Assembly (NCBI GenBank): GCA_013368315.1
Contig: JAACJM010000018.1
Location: 825,198-889,197 of the forward strand
DNA from: Tetrapyrgos nigripes
Taxonomy: Eukaryota > Basidiomycota > Agaricomycetes > Agaricales > Campanellaceae
DNA: 64,000 bases
Reading direction: 5' to 3'
The notes beneath the pieces are model-generated. The model made no database searches, was not told the origin of the DNA, and saw nothing but the letters and a program-made list of their open reading frames with translations. The translations under genes and the position numbers were made by a program. Within the stretch, counting starts at the first letter, position 1. Each line of letters opens with the position of its first letter. Below are positions 60,430 through 64,000 of the stretch, in pieces.

Positions 60430-63177
60430 TTTTTCTTTCTCTCCTACGTTTCACAAGAACTTTGGCAATTGTGGGTATGTGTATGATGAGGAGCAGGGGG
60501 AAGAAAGGTAGAGGCAAAACCTGGAGGAGGAGGCTGCGAGGTGGAGGGAGGGGAGGGAAAAATATTTTTACCCTTCCCGTTGTCTACGTTCTTTCATCCT
60601 CTCTTCAGGTGTTGGTTTTTTCTTCTTGACTAGGTTTAACTTTGGTTTTCCTATCTCATTTTCCTTTTGCGCTTGTGTTCTGTTGCTGTTCTGCTTGTGT
60701 CCGCGGCTCTCCTCTCTTCCCATCCCTTCCCCTCGCTACACATCCCCTCATCTCCTTTTCCTCTTTTATCTCTACCTCACTAATTACCACTTGCACCCTT
60801 TACTATGCGACCCGAACCAAAGTCAAATAGTTGAAATATCAAGTACTAATGCGTACTACGCTGAGCGACAAGAAGGCGGATATGGAAATAAATGGAGTGG
60901 CTGTGCACACGCGCAAGAGTCGAGCTCGTCGTTGCAGACGACGCAGACGACGCAATACACAAGCAATAGTCTTCAGAGTTAAGATAAGCTTCAGAATGCG
61001 GTTACAAAAGAGTATGTAGTGTCCAGGTACTGTGAAGAAAAGAGGAGGGAATGATAGCAAATCTCCTCTAACCCTCTCTAACCCGCGTCTTTTACGCCTA
61101 CAGCCGAAGCTTGTCCAGTCGTATCCACACCAGTTCGAATGCAGCAAAGATGACTTGAGGGGGATGATATCAGATCTGCTCTTGCTAGCAGAAAGGTATT
61201 CGTTTGTGAAGTCCTACCTAGTCCATTGAGGCATCTCGCTGCAGGCCCACAAGAAAAGAGAAAGGTAAAATGAAACGCAGTATATTAAGAGGACAAAGAC
61301 AATGATACTCACCTGGGGAGGCCAAATCTCACAAAAACACCTAGTGCGTATACCTATACCTACTCACACTCCCCACTCCCATTCTCATCACCCCCTATCT
61401 CTCTAGCTCTGGCTCGTACTCCCTTATAAGCCGCAGTCAACCTCTCCTCCTTTTTTCCGCCTAACTTTCCCCACAGTGTATTTCCAACGTTCCAATCCTT
61501 CTTTTCCTCCAACACAATACGTCAACACGATACTCGATACTCAACTTCCTTCCCGCTTTCTTGCTTCCCGGTTGGTCAGTTGGCGGGAGGGAGGCATTTT
61601 GGCATTTCGAGTGTATGTAAGGATATACACAATGAAGGACCGGCGAACGAGCAGCATTGCGAAGTCGTGGAGTTCCTGGGGAGGAGCGTGGTTTTTCTGT
61701 AGGCGGAAATGAAAGGGTATCAATACGAGCATTGGTAGATAGGAAATTTGTAACTTCTTTGAACCTCAAAGTAAACATGCTCACTGCCTTGAATGTTTAT
61801 CCTAGCACGATGGTTTGCTTTTGATGCATGTGCGTTGATTTGGAGGCATAAGCAGAAAGCTGGTTGCGCTGTCGTTGTGGATGGAGTGGTAGATAACAGT
61901 GGTGCATCCTACTTGGTAGGTGAAGACGAAAGCACTGGAAGACTATGCGCAACTGTGAACAGAGAGGAAGGATGCTGAGCGAAGCGGGACTGATTGGGTC
62001 AACTGTCAGCCAAGATGACGTCAGTTCCCGGTCTGACTACACACAGCCACATCAAGTCTTTCTGTCCATCCACCAACGATACACCAAGGCCCACTCCACT
62101 CAGCTATGAAACATCCTCTGCCTTCTGATGCACTGTTACAGTCGGTAGTTCAAGCTCAAACTGTGACGGTAAGTGGAGCGGTACCAACAAGTGCTCTCAA
62201 GAGCCTGCACTACATCCACCACTGCATCAACAAATACCGCTAACACCGCCAACATCAACCCAATTTCTGCCTACATCAACATCAGCCCCAATTCCAGTGC
62301 ATACTTGCGCAAACCAGCAGTGAATATGTTTAGTTTTACATTTAGGAGAACGAGTCATATGGATATGTGAAGCTTCTGAATACGAGGTGGGTTTTCAAAA
62401 TTTCAACTCTCCCCCACAACCCTACGTCTTTCTTATCTTTCCACCACTCCATACTCCTCGACTTTCTTCGCCCTTCTCATCGTATCTCCCATCTATCCTC
62501 CTTTTTATTGCTTTTAAAGGTCGTTACGGTTCTCCTACTGCCCCTTGTCTTTACGCGTATCTGGTTAGATTGCACGTTGAAAATTTTTCTACTTGATGGG
62601 AATGAGTTTGTCGTGCTTAAAAGCATTGAGAAGGACATTTGGGGTGAGTTTACTTCTACTTTTCTTTTTACGTTTCTATTTCGTCGTCTGGACTCCTTTT
62701 CCCCACCCGCTACGCTCACCTATACCTCGTCCTTGCCCTCTCTTCCATTTTATCCTTCCCTGCTTGTACTATCTCCTCCGACTCTCTTCTTTCATCCTCG
62801 AGATCCCTTTAGCCATATAGCTAACACCCCTCCCGGTATAGAGAAAACCCCGACTCTCACCCTTCGACTCCACGACTCCTCTTGGTCTCTCACGATGTAC
62901 TAATCCAGATCCACATCGATATCTCTGCTTCTGAGTCCTGACCAACCAACTAAAAAGGAAATCTGGTATCGCGTTGGAGGGGGAGGGTTCCAATATCGCA
63001 GAAGGGGGGGAGGCCAAGCCACTAAGGGAAGGGTAACGGAGAAAGTAGTAGATGGGTGAGGGGGGTTAGAGTGAGTTGTCTCTCTACAAGTCTTGGCCCT
63101 CGCGGGCATTGTTTTTTTTGTGGGGGAGGGGGGGCGGATCTGGTTTGGTTAAAGTCTCTTTTTCTTTGTTCGGTTTT
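60430..63177. repeat. Spacer repeat unit continuing right of the Copia
   Basis: 60430-60840 continues the unit cut by the retrotransposon (compare 33600-34040). 60840-61010 matches 34042-34170 and 17705-17850, including AGTCGAGCTCGTCGTTGCAG. Further right it is diverged but keeps CT-rich tracts and the exon-like piece near 62.55 kb. No intact gene recognised. Confidence 0.6.
62519..62643 (+). pseudogene. Exon-like relic of a recurring unknown gene
   Basis: Acceptor TTTTAAAG, donor GGG|GTGAG. It reads through LDGNEFVVLKSIEKDIWG, a diverged match to the DGDELVVFRGIKE core. Confidence 0.4.
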
Positions 63178-63438
63178 TATGCTTGTCCGTCATGGACAAA
63201 ATTATTCCCCGCAACTCTCCCCTCATTTTTACCCTGCTCGCACTTCTTTCAGCTATTTTGAGGCCTATCACTTCCTTTTTGCCAATGCTCGGAATTCCTC
63301 GCCCTCCTATGCTTGTCCGTCATGGACAAAATTATTCCCCGCAACTCTCCCCTCATTTTTACCCTGCTCGCACTTCTTTCAGCTATTTTGAGGCCTATCA
63401 CTTCCTTTTTGCCAATGCTCGGAATTCCTCGCCTCCCT
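63178..63438 (+). repeat. 130-bp tandem duplication (2 units)
   Basis: Two essentially identical 130-bp units begin TATGCTTGTCCGTCATGGAC. A weaker third match (CAATCATGGACAATATTATT) starts at about 63907. The units are open in several frames, which inflates open frames there. Confidence 0.92.
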
Positions 63439-64000
63439 CATTTTCCCCGCACTTTCCAAATATACATTTGGACTCCCGCGCGCACTTCTAGCGTGACGTG
63501 TGACATCCGCGCACTTCTTGCCTTTCCACACCGCACACTTTCCTTTCCACACCGCGCACTTCTTTCACTCTCCACAATCCACACCGCTGCGCGCTTCATA
63601 TTTTTGGAGAAAGAAATGATTCAGATAGTGTAATTGTAATCTGATAGTGTAAGTAGACTTTAAATTTAATAGAGGCAATTCAAACAAGTATAAGTAAGTT
63701 AAACTCTAGTATCTAATTGGGTACCCTCACCTGAGATTTCGGAGGGAGCATCAGTGGTCGCTTTGTTTGGAAAGTGGGAACGGCGCATCAAGCCGTCGCT
63801 TAAGATCACATGGGGTACCTATTTCGGGGATCTCGGGCATGCTTGCCCCCAAAATATGTACCCCATGTGACAGATCGGGGAAACGACTTCTGTCCTCTAT
63901 GCCAGTCAATCATGGACAATATTATTTCCCGAACTTCTTGATCATTTTCCGCAATTTCCGAACTCTTGAGGCTATTTTTGACCTCTCCGAACTCTTACAG
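63439..64000. other. Right edge, no recognisable gene
   Basis: It contains short CTTTCCACACCGC repeats near 63520-63560, the foldback at 63806-63870, and a partial echo of the 130-bp unit. No coding sequence supported. Confidence 0.5.
63806..63870. repeat. Foldback (imperfect inverted repeat, 65 nt)
   Basis: TCACATGGGGTAC at the left and GTACCCCATGTGA at the right pair perfectly, and the pairing continues with mismatches (TTTCGGGG/CCCCCAAAA) around a short loop. It could be a tiny MITE or a transposon end. Confidence 0.7.

Noticed and set aside
63178..63633. Several overlapping plus-strand frames of about 60-110 codons
   Set aside because: They all come from the 130-bp tandem duplication being stop-free and show no family resemblance or splice support.

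Overview
The window reads as a repeat-rich stretch of a filamentous basidiomycete genome, most likely an Agaricomycete. The signs are short introns of about 48-66 nt with GTRNGT donors and CTAAY branch points, NACHT-WD40 (STAND/NLR-type) genes, a Plavaka transposase, multi-exon hAT elements and a Helitron that encodes a protease-like domain. The species cannot be fixed from the sequence.

Layout. 1-1.1 kb: no gene. 1.47-4.74 kb (+): 5'-truncated Helitron carrying a PIF1-type helicase and a USP-like cysteine protease domain, split by a 175-bp pogo-like MITE. It sits in the 3' part of a Plavaka transposase gene (4.74-7.73 kb, -). 8.8-14.9 kb (-): NACHT-WD40 gene NWD-A, whose first exons are separated from the body by a 1.6-kb Tc1/mariner relic with very long inverted repeats. 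22.5-25.5 kb (-): pseudogene NWD-B. 26.6-31.7 kb: a long-TIR element with a 4.3-kb hAT nested in it. 32.0-32.55 kb: a hAT-type MITE. 37.8-42.4 kb (-): NWD-C, which looks intact, with a predicted 1458 residues in 5 exons. 45.43-60.42 kb: a full-length Copia retrotransposon with 5-bp target duplications, whose 5' LTR is split by an 8.6-kb Helitron with Helitron2-like ends (51.67-60.29 kb). Spacers at 15.9-22.4, 31.7-37.8, 43.8-45.4 and 60.4-63 kb are diverged copies of one another, so the locus is a tandem array of [spacer + NACHT-WD40 gene] units that was later shredded by transposons.

How the genes fit together. NWD-A, -B and -C are paralogues with the same body: a short Gly/Asn motif, NACHT P-loop ATPase, linker, WD40 blades (14 in A and C) and a C-terminal tail. 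Their introns match in position where the exons survive. In A and C the N-terminal exons differ, while NACHT and WD40 are shared. Blades 9-14 of NWD-C are almost identical to each other except at a few positions, as in fungal allorecognition/innate-immunity NWD proteins. All three loci have a tandem array just upstream with a shared core around CACGTG, which suggests common control. All in-frame stops I could place in the Copia, hAT and second Helitron frames are TGA, mostly where Arg would be expected. This fits CpG-methylation decay.

Limits: exon borders were placed by hand from splice consensus, frame and paralogue comparison. Domain names come from motif recognition, not database searches.
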